Shown: positions 1 to 11,651, counted from the first letter of the stretch. The stretch: 64,000 nt of DNA from Ooceraea biroi (GCF_003672135.1 NC_039507.1:6401624-6465623); one strand, 5' to 3'. Notes: generated from the sequence alone by a model not told the origin. Made by a program: numbers and translations.

Positions 1-51
1 AGGTGTGTGTGTGTGTGCCCCTCTCTCGTGCGCGCGCGCACGCGTGTGTGT
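1..51. repeat. GT/CG microsatellite
   Basis: Alternating GT runs flank a short CG-rich alternating purine-pyrimidine stretch. It is simple sequence with no coding content. Confidence 0.85.
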
Positions 52-349
52 AAGACATTAGAGTTAAGTATAGAATAAGTGTAATTAACTACATTTGTAC
101 ATTTCGGCAAGTTGTTGTGTAAATTAGAGTCTAAGCAAATTATTGTAATGTTTAGATTATTTAAATACTAAGAGAATTTTTTATTCGGTTTAGCAGCGCC
201 AAGTATTTTCAAAAAACACATTTGTATTGACATATTTATATATGTATATGTATTAAAATATTTATTCGTATCAATTCAAATATCTTATGAATGTACTTAA
301 GATGGTCTTGAATAAGAATCAACAATGAATATCGGCCAGAGTAATAATA

Positions 350-490
350 AAAAGTAATAGATTTTCTGGTTTGCATAAATACCCATTGTAGTTGGCGCAA
401 TTTGTTGATATCATTAGTTTTGTAGAGTTCTTTTTTGAAAGAACTTCGGGCGCGTATACTTGGCGCTTTTTTGTACCTTTTTTAAAAAAG
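350..490 (+). repeat. dispersed repeat E, copy 1
   Basis: This stretch is a diverged inverted copy of 47125-47285. Shared landmarks in the same order are a segment containing CATAAATACCCATT, a GATATCATTA block, a GTAGAGTTCTTTT block, the motif CGCGTATACTTGGCGC and a closing palindrome of Ts and As flanked by ACC and GGT. In both copies the palindrome abuts helicase-related sequence, but the helicase piece runs in a different orientation relative to E. The element class is unknown. Confidence 0.6.
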
Positions 491-540
491 GTAATTTTGT
501 TGTGATTTCACACATTTTGTAGTGTGAAGTATTCTTTTTT

Positions 541-713
541 ATACTATATGAGGATTTGCATAACACGAAACATTATCTGTATTTTGTAAACCATGTAAAC
601 CCCAAGCAATATTTTGCCGTGATATTTGATTTTGACAATTCTCTTGAAGCAATTACTTTTGACAATGCCCATGGAACATCTTTCACTTTGCGATAGCGTT
701 CTTTTGTAACAAT
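541..713 (-). pseudogene. remnant of PIF1-helicase/USP fusion protein (linker plus Cys box)
   Basis: The minus strand encodes a broken match to the helicase-to-peptidase linker found at 40.2-40.5 kb. From about 706 downward it reads KERYRKVKDVPWALSK, which parallels KERVHKVRDTIWAISK there. After a frameshift near 610 it reads GLQNTDNVSCYAN, parallel to GLPNVDNTSCF. The second motif resembles the Cys box of ubiquitin-specific proteases (family C19), with Asp in place of the usual Gly and an extra Ser before the Cys. No Walker motifs or His box remain. It is a short, decayed fragment of an old mobile-element family. Confidence 0.55.
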
Positions 714-844
714 AATTTACAATGAGATTTTAAGGCATAAAACTTAAAATTTAGGCTCGATTGCACCTTTGTGTTTTTATAAAGGGCACATAAAAAAGAG
801 ACGAAGAGTGAAATTAAGAGTGAATTAAGAGTGAATATTCTCAA

Positions 845-872
845 TTATAAGCTTTATATATATATATATAAG
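845..872. repeat. TA-rich dinucleotide tract
   Basis: A short TA run directly precedes the Helitron-like end. Confidence 0.7.
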
Positions 873-879
873 CCAAATA

Positions 880-1094
880 CCACTTACTCACTCACTGACT
901 CATCAACGTGCAGCCCGAACCACTGCACCCATCGACTTGAAATTTTAAGGGTATATTCCTACTATTACGTAGGTGCTCACTAAGGCTGGGTTTTCCGAAA
1001 TTCCACCCCTAACGGGTGAGAAGGGGTAAAATGTGTTTTTATTTAATTCTACACATAATATCGCGGGCGAAGCCCGCGTGATGGGGGATGCTAG
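880..1094 (+). mobile_element. Helitron 3' terminal fragment
   Basis: The segment ends in CTAG followed by T (1091-1095). A GC-rich hairpin at 1062-1078 (stem CGCGGGC, loop GAA) lies 12 bases upstream. Hairpin plus CTRR before a T is the diagnostic 3' terminus of Helitrons. The block with ACTCACTGACTCATCAACG and CAGCCCGAACC is the kind of conserved subterminal sequence seen in non-autonomous insect Helitrons. No coding capacity is attached. Confidence 0.7.
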
Positions 1095-1134
1095 TAATAA
1101 ATATTCTAAATATTTTACTATTTTCATTTTTTAA

Positions 1135-1785
1135 TTATATCGATATTTTAACAAATGGCAAAGTTAGCTATTGTTTATTTAAACAAATGGTAATAACTGT
1201 TAAAAGTTCAACTACAAACGGAACAACTAGAAACGATTCTGAAAATGATAGCGCAAGCGGATTCGCGATATCTTAACACATGGCAGTTAGCTATTTTTTA
1301 TTTAAACAAATGTTAATAACTTTTAACAGTTCAACTACAAACGAAACAACTAGAAACGATTCTGAAAAAGACAGCGCAAGCGGATTCGCGATATCTTAAC
1401 AAATGGCAGTTAGCTATTTTTTATTTAAACAAATGGTAATAACTTTTAAAAGTTCAACTACAAACGAAACAACTAGAAACGATTCTGAAAAAGACAGCGC
1501 AAGCGGATTCGCGATATCTTAACAAATGGCAAAGTTAGCTATTTTTTATTTAAACAAATGTTAATAACTTTTGACTAGTCAACTATAAACGAAACAACTA
1601 GAAACGATTTTGAAAAAGACAGCGCAAGCGGATTCGCGATATCTTAACAAATGGCAAAGGTAGCTATTTTTCATTTAAACAAATGTTAATTAATACCTTT
1701 TGAACAGTTCAACTACAAACAAAACGAAACTACAAACGATTGTCAAAAAGTCAGCGCAATCAGATTCGCGATATCTCAATCACAC
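1135..1785 (+). repeat. tandem repeat, ~123-bp unit, about 5 copies
   Basis: Each unit begins near GATATCTTAACAAATGGC and ends with GCGCAAGCGGATTCGCG. Unit starts lie near 1140, 1264, 1385, 1510 and 1634. The last unit is more diverged. Units differ by point changes and small indels. The array begins about 40 bp after the Helitron 3' end. Confidence 0.9.
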
Positions 1786-1863
1786 AGATATACCGACTTT
1801 TTTTTTATTGTATAAAAAGAGAGGGCCTTGGCATCGCCATCCGGCCAGCGGTTACAATATATC

Positions 1864-2936
1864 ATAGATCTTATATACCTGGATAGGCCTTGTTAATGAA
1901 AATCGGGGACCGAGATGCCAGAGCGAGAGAGCAATATATTTTCTGTCCTTCTATTGGAAAAGGAAAGACTGCGCAAGCGCGGAGGCGCAGGAACGTAATA
2001 TCTGATGAAGCATTAGAAATATAATCAAATGATATATTAAAGATTATAAATAAACAAGTATAATAAAAAATCAAGCGGCAAGGGCTTTTACGGCTATTAA
2101 ACAAACAGATAATTATAAAACTTCAGAATTAAGGAAATTGAAAGTGGAATACCTGGAGATATTTTATAGGGATGTAAGAAGGAAGGAGTTATTTTTCCGG
2201 GAAAAGGAAACAAGAGAAGATATAAAAATTAATGTATGATTGAGAAAAGAAGTAATAGCAAATATCATTAGCATGTTATTTAGTAGTATAATATAAACAA
2301 TATTAATATAATATAAATACTATTTCTAACTTATAGTATCTATAAACTTATAGTAGTACTTTTACATCAAACTTTGTGGGATGATTTTACAAGGAATCAG
2401 TCATGAGAAAATAAAATTAATTTAGTTAATTTTTTACGTATTTTATTTGGCTTTTCGTTATTTTCACGTGCTATGTGATGAAATCTTATGTCTATGTAAG
2501 TAGAAACAATAAGATTTATGAGCTGATTTCTGTGATTACAATAAAAATCTTGGCCCTGAGAGTGACCTGTAATAATTTCAGTGAAAACAACTTTATTAAC
2601 TGAATTTTTTACTTTACTTATTCTAAATCCGACTGTAGCACAAAGCAAATACATATCCTTTATATGCGTCTGAATATTTTCAATTACTTTTATCACATTT
2701 TTAACCAATATCTGCCGCATATTTTACATCTTATCGTCATTTTATCGATAAATGAATAAATCACTTTTATAGGTTACATTCATGACACATACGTGAAACC
2801 GAACTGTTGGCCAGTTTTAATACATCATTTCGCGCATGCGTTTCGTATACTGTAAAGTGAAGAATGGACGATGAATGGACAAGTTCTCACTCTTTCTCTC
2901 TACAGGGAAAGGCCTATCCAGGTATATAAGATCTAT
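1864..2936. mobile_element. TIR-bounded transposon remnant
   Basis: A perfect 28-bp inverted repeat lies at 1864-1891 and 2909-2936 (inner end AAGGCCTATCCAGG). It encloses the minus-strand open frame at 2397-2720. No target-site duplication was found, so the true ends may lie outside these coordinates. Confidence 0.5.
2397..2720 (-). pseudogene. possible transposase C-terminal remnant (THAP/P-type?)
   Basis: This 107-codon frame shows the spacing Cys-x2-His near its middle, then an Ile/Leu-rich helix with a YIDIRFHHIAREN segment and a basic tail. That layout recalls the C-terminal end of THAP/P-element-type transposase proteins in insects, but I recognise it only by general resemblance. No catalytic residues are present. 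It lies inside the inverted repeat described at 1864-2936. It could equally be a non-coding open frame in AT-rich DNA. Confidence 0.3.
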
Positions 2937-2984
2937 GCAATATATGGACTTACAGTATCGACCGAAAACTACAGCTGGTCTCGC

Positions 2985-3095
2985 GCTAAAACTACGACAT
3001 AGCTGAGACCATGGTGGAAGAATACAAGGTGTGCTCATTTATGAGACGAATTTCGTACCGTTCTGCGCAGATTCCAGATGCCGCCATTTTTGTTC
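2985..3095 (+). repeat. inverted repeat arm flanking the THAP locus (left)
   Basis: This arm is a diverged inverted copy of about 7763-7875. Shared blocks are TGGTGGAAGAATAC, AGGTGTGCTCAT and a GCCGCCAT-like block. The two arms bracket the THAP gene and everything in its introns. Confidence 0.5.
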
Positions 3096-3592
3096 AGATC
3101 ATATATATATCGCCCAGACAGCACACAGATATCCTAAAGATATCCATCAGATGTCCTTCAAGGATATTGAGGATATCCATAGACCATCCGTTTTACGTCC
3201 TTTGGACATGTTATGGATGTCCATAGTATATCTGTTTATGAAATTGGTGTACATGTTTTACGTCCTAAATACGTCCATAGGACATCCACTGGACATCCTG
3301 GGACGTGATAAAGGCCCAGGTAGCAAGCACAGAAGACGACATTCTGAGACGTTAAAAAGACGTAACTTCGTAACCTGTTTTTACCTTTTAGTAACGTCTT
3401 AATGACGTTTTAATAACATCATAACGCGAAATAAAAGATAAAATCGAAATTATATACCAAATTATTATTTTATTTTAAACAAGATTTATTTTGCAACGTG
3501 TACATATAAATTGTTATACAGTTATAATGTACCATTGAAAATGTACCATACTGAAAGAGTATTCGATTTTTGTTAATTAAAATTTCCACTTA

Positions 3593-3668
3593 CCTCACAC
3601 GGGATTTGAACCTGCGTCGTTGAGCTTCACAGTCCTCGTTCTAGTCCACTACGCTATCGAGTATATTT
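3593..3668 (-). repeat. tRNA-related SINE-like element, copy 1
   Basis: On the minus strand this reads as a tRNA-like block with an A-box-like TAGCGTAGTGG and a B-box-like GGTTCAAATCC. It matches 6829-6895 over the whole tRNA-like region and into the 5' flank (AGAATTTAAAA followed by a GCGCT block). Sharing beyond the tRNA part argues for a dispersed SINE rather than a tRNA gene. Confidence 0.55.
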
Positions 3669-3978
3669 AATAAGCGCCTTTTAAATTCTGCTCTTAGTGT
3701 GTTAAAGAACACTTATGTACGAACTTAAAAAGTCAAAAATATACATACAAATAAAATATTCTTAAACTTCATTTTATGTCTAATAAAATATTATAAAGAA
3801 AAGAACTAAAGATTACCTCTAAATTCGTCGATAATTCTTAGAGAACCAATCAAAAACCATAAAGCGTTTTACCATCAATAATAATTGTGAATAAATATTT
3901 GCTGCGCGTTTTACTGATTATAAAAATGGAAGTTGAATTTCTTCATCTCAAAGTTTGATTTATCAAATAATCCTCGTG

Positions 3979-3979
3979 T

Positions 3980-4031
<52 letters not shown>
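3979..4031. repeat. GT microsatellite
   Basis: A long uninterrupted (GT)n run lies inside the MITE at 3111-4283. Confidence 0.95.
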
Positions 4032-4032
<1 letters not shown>

Positions 4033-5515
4033 TGAATAATTTATTTGCATATAGCATGCACAGAAAAAGATCGGAATTACATGCAGATGGCGTTGACATA
4101 GCGCATACAGGGAGCAAGTACAAATAAGAATAGCATATGGATATACAAACATGTCCATTTTAGGATAGTCCTGCAATGTTCACAAATGTATATCCTATGG
4201 ATATCTGTATAAGGTTCACAGATATCCCGACAAGAAATGGACACAAAACGGATGTCCATAGGATATCCTGTGCTGTCTGGGCGCGGTAAAGCAAGTATAG
4301 GTTTGTGATAGTTTGCGATTGTGAATCTCCAGTGAATCTCTCTTGAGTACCACAATGAGTACATGTTCTGTAAAAACATGCAAAAACGACACTCGAAAAT
4401 CAAATAATATTCAGTTTTTTCTGTTTCCGAAAAACAAAGAATTATTATTAAAATGAGAAGCAGCGTGTGGAAAAGAAAATGTTAATATGAAAAATGGTAT
4501 GTATAAAATCAAATAAATCCTTGCTTAATTATGAGAATAGAATTGATAATCATAAATTTACTCATATAACGAAACTAATATATTTTATACATAGGACGCA
4601 TCTGTTCTGTTCACTTTGATGCAACGGCATACAAAGACCCCTCATGGATGCAACCACTGTTAGGTTATACAACGCCGAAGAAGCGTAAATTGAAATCTCA
4701 TGCAGTCCCCACGCAGAATTTAGATTCAACTAGTGAAGATGTACAAGTAGCATCTTCATCAGTCAAGAGTGAATATTATTATATACTGTTTTATTTCAAA
4801 TATAAATTTCCAATTAAGCTTATACAATATATTAATTACTTGTTTATCCTTTCAGGATTTCATGAATTTAAGGTAATACCAAGTGTAACATCTACTACAA
4901 TACAACCTGAAGACCAAATGGAGGCTTCGACTTCAAGATATTCACCACATTTTGGTACTAATTTAATTTACAAATATGATTATCATTTGTATTTTGTTTA
5001 CGCTTTCATAACATGTCGTTTTACATTATCGAGCAATGTAAATCTAATATATTTTATAATTATTTTATAAATCATCTTTAATCCCTCACGGAAAAGAACT
5101 ATTGCATTTCTAATAGTAACTATTGAACGCTAATAGTTTTAAGCAGTAATCACTATTATAATGATTAGTGTTGCATTAGTAAGAAGTAGTGTCCACTATA
5201 CAGTTTTTAACTATTGACTAGTGGGAATCATTGGAATGTGATATACACTACTAGTATACCAATTATTTAATAATGTGAACTAATGCGAACTAATAATGCG
5301 AACTAATGATACGAACTAATAGTGTACAGAAGTTTGCAATATTAACCAATAGTGAACATTATTTCTTCTAGTGTTCAACAGTCTATATTCTTGTGTATAT
5401 ATTGTTGTTTATCACTGCCGAATAGTATTATTATTGTTAGGTATTATAATATATATCTTAGTGGAAATATTATACTCATTAAATGTATACTGAATTGTAT
5501 ATTGTAATCAGTACA

Positions 5516-6365
5516 CAGGGCCGCATTTACCATAAGACGCATCAGGCGCAAGCTGGGGCCTCACTCCCTATGGGGCCACATTTTAAAACCTTACCTTCTC
5601 ACAAATAAAAACCAACTTAGTTATATAGTTGCAATGTTGCAAAATAAAATATTTATTTTTAAATATTAAATTCATAATATAAAATCTAGAGGCTGCTGAA
5701 AAATAGGTTCTATCGCGTAGCCGTACCCAATCGAAGTATTAACTTCGTTTTATGTAACAGATATAATGAACCGCGATCTTTTGTCAGTTTCGCGGCACGT
5801 CCATTTAACATATGCTATATAGCAGTGCCGGGATTTAGTTGCACATTTCTGGCCGATTTCGTTGTCAACTCCCACTGTTCCCCTCTTGCCGCGCGTATCT
5901 TAGAAACGAGGTGCCGGACGCTAATAAACAAGATACATGCCGCTAAATTATTAACTCATTTTCAGTGTTGAAACGAATAAAAAATTATTTAAGAAGTAAC
6001 TTACACCAAAATAAAACAAGTGACCTGTCGTTATTATGCATTGAATCAGATGTAATGGCTCGATTAATTATGATGACATTGTAGATATATTTGCTAAAAC
6101 CAAAGCCAGAAAAACAAACTTTTAATTATTAATTTTGTTTAATTTAAATTTGAACTGATTAATTTTTATACTTTGTTAAATGCAATTATATGTATACTCA
6201 ATTGTGCTATGTTAGTTTTCTTTTATTAAAAAAGTTATTATGGAAATGTCAACTTTTATTTTCAATAAACTACATATGACTTTAATTAACTGAAATAGAC
6301 TTGTTCTTTTGAGGCCTCATAATGATGTTGCGCCTAGGGCCTCTAAAAGTATAAATGCGGCCCTG
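5516..6365. mobile_element. non-autonomous hAT element (MITE)
   Basis: The ends are CAGGGCCGCATTTA at 5516 and TAAATGCGGCCCTG ending at 6365. They are flanked by a perfect 8-bp target-site duplication, TCAGTACA, at 5508-5515 and 6366-6373. TIRs beginning CAGG plus an 8-bp duplication define the hAT superfamily. No transposase is encoded, so it was mobilised in trans. It lies inside the TIR element at 5082-7160. Confidence 0.92.
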
Positions 6366-6828
6366 TCAGTACATATCTTAACAAAGTCGTGTTATATCTT
6401 AAAAAATTCGCGAACGCGTCCAGAAACATCGTCTTGTTAAATCTGCATTGAAGAGTGTTACACAATCTGATTATTTCTCAAGTATGTAAAATCCTATTTA
6501 TCGCTATATGCAAGTTTAACTGATTGTTCTTTAATTCTTATATTTTATTCATTATTTAGTTGAAACTGTAGATAAACCTTCAAATCTTTCTAGTTTTCGA
6601 GAATCTATAGAGATTCAAATACTGAGAATGATTTATATGAATAAATAAATAATTTTATCTTCTTTTACATGCCACAAATTTAACATTATTACAAATAATA
6701 TTTCTTACTGTCACAAATTTAATCGAAACGGCGAAGAATGATACGTTACACTACTGTGAGATAACGTTAAGAGCACATTGTCGTATAAGTAGTATATAAC
6801 AAGAATTTAAAACGCGCTCATCAGATAT

Positions 6829-6895
6829 ACTCGATAGCGTAGTGGACTAGGATGAGGACTGCGGCGCTCAACGACTGAGGTTCGAATCCCTTGGT
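6829..6895 (+). repeat. tRNA-related SINE-like element, copy 2
   Basis: It carries an A-box-like TAGCGTAGTGG and a B-box GGTTCGAATCC, closely matching the canonical internal RNA polymerase III promoter boxes. It matches the minus-strand copy at 3593-3668. The intact B-box makes transcription possible, but a stable tRNA cloverleaf is not obvious. Confidence 0.55.
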
Positions 6896-7552
6896 AAGAA
6901 GAAAATTTTAAGTAACAAAATTTGTAGAGTATACATATATTATATCAAATAGCAAAGCTCAGGAGTGAATATAATAAAAGTGTATTAATTGATAAATAGG
7001 TGAAAATTAATTTTTTTTAATGTGACTACTAGTGCAGACTTACTAGTGCAGACTACTAGTGCGAATTTCAACAGTGCGCGAAATTACTAATGTAATGTGC
7101 ACTAATAGTTTTCAATAGTTGTAATTTCAGTAGTTACTATAAGTTATTTTCCGTGAGGGATATTATATAATCTAGTTTTGATACGTTTATTAATATCGAA
7201 TACGTTTGTTACATTGCAGATAAAGCTGATAGAATGTCTGCGAAATCAGAATCCTATCACGAAATAAAAAAATTAAAAAGAAAATGTACAAAGTCGGAGT
7301 TACTCATCAGGACTTTACAGCACCACGGTTCTGCTATTTGTAAGGAGCCATGGATTTTTAAAACATTAGCGTCAGAAATTATGCAATTACAAGACAAAAA
7401 TTGCCTAGTAATACCAAACAAGGTATTATTATGTTTAATTCGCACAAGAACATACATATGTCCGTGTTCGAGAATTAAATAAACAATTAAAAAATGATGC
7501 GTATACAAGAAAAAAAGAAAAAATGAGAAAAATTACTAATACTAAAAAATGA

Positions 7553-8312
7553 ATGTGTTTATTTATTATGTAATTATGTTGCATATGTATATCTACATGT
7601 GTTATAAATATTAATATATTTTTAAAAACTTATTTAGTCTCCAACATTTTTCTTTCCTCTCAGTGTTGAATATACATAAACCTATATTTATTATGCATAA
7701 ACATGAAAACAAAATCAATTTTTATTGTACAATTTTTATTGTACAATAATGATATAACCTCGAATTCAACTTGCCGTGACAAGATGGCGGTATCTGGCTT
7801 CAATGTCTCATTGGCTGTTACAAAAAGATGCGTATGAGCACACCTGGTATTCTTCCACCATGGCTGAGACCTCACGCGCTCCGCGGCAAACCCTGCCAGT
7901 TGTACCAACAAAGCCCGCCGCCCGGCACGCAGGATCCCAACTCACCGCCTCCATGAAAAAGGACACTAGATTTCCACGCATGTGCGGCGCATGCCGCGCG
8001 ACCACGAATCCCACTTCAAGCCACCTTCGCTCAACGTTCGATCTTTCGACATGCATGAACATCCCGATAACCGGTCATCGTACCGCATACCCAACCGCGG
8101 GAAAGACAGGACGGCATACCACGAATTGCCTCGAAAAAGCGTTCTCCGTCACCTGACGAATAAGCCACTCCACGATATGCCCCCCTGTCTCCTCCTCTAC
8201 TTGCGCTCTATGTTCTATAACGGAAGCTTTTTGCAACGACGATGAGTTGGGACTATTGCAGCGCTCCACGTTTTCTACCTCGCCAGATATACCGACAGCA
8301 TGAGATCGGCGT
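7553..8312. other. non-coding stretch with dispersed repeats
   Basis: No gene was found. The part from about 7763 to 7875 is the right inverted copy of 2985-3095. The GC-richer part, 7860-8300, contains open frames on both strands but no recognisable protein motif. Confidence 0.5.
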
Positions 8313-8640
8313 TGCTGCCACCTATCGGAGCAAAACTGTACTGTACAAACGACTATGACAATAATGATAATGACGACGTTTCTTAATCGAAAATTTGCCA
8401 ATTTCAGACTTTGCATCGCAATATCTCCGCTCGTAGGGCACGTAGGAGAAAAATGAAAACACTTTTATTACATAATTCGACCCCAAGCTATCCATTGAGC
8501 CTAGTCTGAACTTGATCCGTTCAGCGGTTATTGAGATCTAATAATCTGAGTGTCTGCGAAAGCGTCGCTTCGCGTAAAAGAGTCACGGTGCGGTCTCGCT
8601 GTGCGTATACTTGGCACGAGACACTACCGTGTCTCTTGAT
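8313..8640 (+). repeat. dispersed repeat R, uninterrupted copy
   Basis: This is an inverted relative of 53565-53756 plus 55360-55500. Shared blocks include GTCTGCGAAAGCGTCGCTTC, AGAGTCACGGTGCGGTCTC and CGTATACTTGGC. It keeps the unoccupied TA (around 8444) where the other copy carries a Tc1-like transposon. Its right end lies just upstream of the first visible P450 exon. Confidence 0.75.
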
Positions 8641-8729
8641 AAAACACTTATTGTTAAACAAAAAGTACATTTATCTTTTTATATGTATTTCAAATATATA
8701 TATTTCTCATGATCAAATTATATGTATAG

Positions 8730-9659
8730 AATGTTCCGTCCGTGGTATATTAACGATAGACTATTTTGGTTCTCGTCGAAATATAAACAGCAAACTAAAT
8801 GTTTGAAAGTATTACATGGTTTCACAGAAAAAGTGAGTACAAATAATATTACACATAATTATGAGAGTTCTTGAGAAAATTACACAATCTTTTCCAGCAA
8901 GATATTAAAAACTTTATATAATTAACATAATATATGTTTTAATGATAATTAACATAATATATGTTTGAAAATTTCAATGTTGCCGATAACCTCCTAACGA
9001 ACGCATATTTTTACAACAGATCATTTCTTGTAGATTATTGCGGAAAGGAAACGATATCACGAATCCACTGGTGGACGATATCTAAATTTTGAAAATGAGG
9101 CAGAAGATAATGATACGATAGGAAGTACGTATAGAATAAACGCAATAATTCCGTTATCATATTAATAAACTTTTTGATTAGAGCGTCTTCCATTTGTTTT
9201 ATTTGTTTAAGGCCGAAAGAAGCGCCTTGCCATGTTGGATCTCATGATAGCAGCGTCCAATAATAACCAAATGAGCGATTCGGACATCAGAGAAGAAGTT
9301 GACACCTTCATGTTCGAAGTAAACGCTTTCATCTCATTTATGTTTTTCGGAAAATATTACAAGATATGAGGAATAAATTGAACAGGCAGATTAAAATAAG
9401 CAAAAATTGTTACAACTACGTCTCATACTTTTAAATAATTATTTCCTTAGAAAATTGTAATTTCTTTTTAATTAAAAAAACTAAGCGATGCTAAGAAGTT
9501 CTATGTGAAGTTCTTTAAACATAGAGATATAATACATGTGGATTTCTAGTTATTTAATTAATTATTTCTCGTAAATTAATTCTGTTTTCATCACAGAAGT
9601 ATCTGTGACTATAACATGACAAATGATGATAATAGACTTTAAAAAGCATGATTTTGTCT

Positions 9660-9698
<39 letters not shown>

Positions 9699-11620
9699 TA
9701 GGGTCACGATACCGTATCAATGGCTCTCACCTTCACTATATTACTATTAACCGAACATAAGGATGTGCAGGTATTTTTTATAATGAAATACCGAATTAAG
9801 ATAAATACAATTAATTTAATTCAACTGTTTCATTTACTTAACTTTCACATTTAAGTGAAATTGTTGTATAGTATAGAAATACATAGTATATAGTTATAGA
9901 ATAGTATACATATAATTGTGTTTTTACCTTAATAGTTAACTATACGAATAATCATATGATTCAAAATTCATCTGAAATATGAAAATCTGTTGGAAATTAT
10001 TTAGTTTAACGGAGCAACCTCGGATGACCTTGACCTTGATATATATTATAGAGGTCACCCTCCTGAGTGACCTTCAAAAGATTTTAGCCGTCGCTCATTG
10101 TTTATTAAAAAGTTATTAACAAAAGAAGTTTAATGATTTTGCACGAATTTTCAACTGTCCACGCGAAGCAAGGTCTTGAGTTTGACATATATTACAAAAA
10201 TCACCTTCCCGAATAACCCGCACTAGGTTTCACCCGTCGCTCGTTGTTTGTTAAAAAGTTATTAACAAAAAAGTTTAATGAATAGAGCATAATTTTACGA
10301 TATCATATACGTTTACGTAAGAGTATATTTGATGGAATTTTACCTTTAAATCAGAAATAGGTTTGGGTTAGGTTATATTTTCCGAAACTGGAGCCCCGGA
10401 CCCATACGCTCGTTTTCAGCCCGCTTCGCCGGAGGGCGGGGGGGGGAGGGGCTTTGCCCCTCCCCCCGCCGGAGCCGGTGTTACAGATTTCACCGTACAG
10501 ATTTTGATCACCTGGTACACGGCACGGATTCTGGCGGGAGGAGGGGCGAAGCCCCTTCCCCTCGCCCTCCCGCAAAGCGGGCTGAAAAACGAGCGTATAT
10601 GTGTCCAGGGCTCCAGTTTCGGAAAATATAACCTAACCTAACCTAATCAGGTTAGATTAGATCAGGTTAGGTTAAATCACTTTCCTTCCTTCGTTCATAT
10701 TCGTCGTTTATGTCTTTCAATATTCAAAATAACTACTATATTTTCGAAACTTCTTTTGTTAATAACTTTTTAATAAACAATGAGCGACGGCTAAAACCTT
10801 TTGAAGGTCACTCAGGAGGGTGACCGTGACAACATATGTCAAGGTCAAGGTCATTCGAGGTTGCTCCGTTAATCTAAATAATTACCAATCTGTTTTATGT
10901 AGGATCGCGTCAGAAATGAAGTCAATGCTGTAATGGAAGAAAACGGTGGAAAACTGACTATGACAGCGTTACAGAATCTGCTATACCTAGAGAGATGTTT
11001 GAAGGAAACGATGAGATTGTATCCTAGTGTTTATTTGATAACACGAAAGTTAGCGGAAAACGTAATGCTACGTGAGCAGTTAATAATTATAGCATATTAT
11101 ATAGTTTTTGTATCATATAGGTTTTGTATCATAGCAAAGATACTAACAAGGAGAACCTCCCAAGTGTAAGTCTGAGATCGGGATGAACTTTTGTAGAATG
11201 AAAGGGCTTTAAGAGTAAGTAAACACCTGTATAGACTTAAGCTATGAACAGCCGTTTCGGAGAAAACAACAATTAAAAAGGACCCCGCACATTTTATAGG
11301 AAAAAATTGGCTCCGGTCAAATTGGCTGAAATTGAAATATGTTGTAGTTTAGGTGATGTTGATTAAAAGTTTCCTTAGGCAAAAACACCAAAAATCAAAA
11401 ATATAAAAGATACGACTTAAAGTGAGCAAAATTGGAGTTTAAAAAATGTTTGAACACGTATATTAACAATAAGTTAATATATAAATATTGAAAAAATATA
11501 TTAATATGCAGGTATATAAATGTGTGTGTGTGCGTGTGTGTGTGTACACGCACGCATGTGCGCGGTTGGCTTAAAGGCAGGTCCGCAGGAAAGCGCGATT
11601 CGGTTGAACCGCTACACACA

Positions 11621-11651
<31 letters not shown>

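Larger units (their letters stand above)
3111..4283. mobile_element. MITE-like element with ends CGCCCAGACAGCAC
   Basis: The outer ends are inverted copies: CGCCCAGACAGCAC at the left and GTGCTGTCTGGGCG at the right. The subterminal regions are rich in GATATCC and GGATGTCC words. The interior holds a tRNA-like repeat (3593-3668) and a GT microsatellite. No transposase is encoded, and I could not define a target-site duplication. Confidence 0.6.
5082..7160. mobile_element. TIR element with ends TCCCTCACGGAAAA, in THAP intron 3
   Basis: The left end TCCCTCACGGAAAA at 5082 is mirrored by TTTTCCGTGAGGGA ending at 7160. Both subterminal zones are full of short AGTTACTATT and CTAATAGT words that pair with each other. 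No coding frame is visible. It is split by a hAT MITE and carries a tRNA-like block. A convincing target-site duplication was not found. Confidence 0.7.
4355..7552 (+). pseudogene. THAP-domain protein gene with a nonsense codon
   Basis: The encoded protein has an N-terminal THAP (C2CH) zinc-finger DNA-binding domain and a lysine-rich, probably coiled-coil C-terminus, so it would act in the nucleus. Exons inferred from GT-AG sites and phase are 4355-4496, 4595-4768, 4856-4954 and 7220 to about 7552. Exon 1 supplies CSVKTC and LFPKNKELLLK. Exon 2 supplies RICSVHF, the second half of the THAP signature. The THAP-conserved Trp after LLLK is TGA at 4454-4456. In exon 4 the frame used up to 7440 stops at 7482, while another frame continues as a basic helical tail to the TGA at 7550, so a frameshift is likely. 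It may be a decayed host gene or a P/THAP transposase remnant. No RNase H-like catalytic domain follows. Confidence 0.6.

Noticed and set aside
3595..3664. Possible genuine tRNA gene
   Set aside because: The similarity to 6829-6895 extends beyond the tRNA-like part, and no good acceptor stem pairs, so a SINE-like repeat is more likely.
10351..10575. Gly/Arg/Pro-rich 74-codon frame
   Set aside because: It is a GC-rich palindrome translation inside family T with no homology signal.
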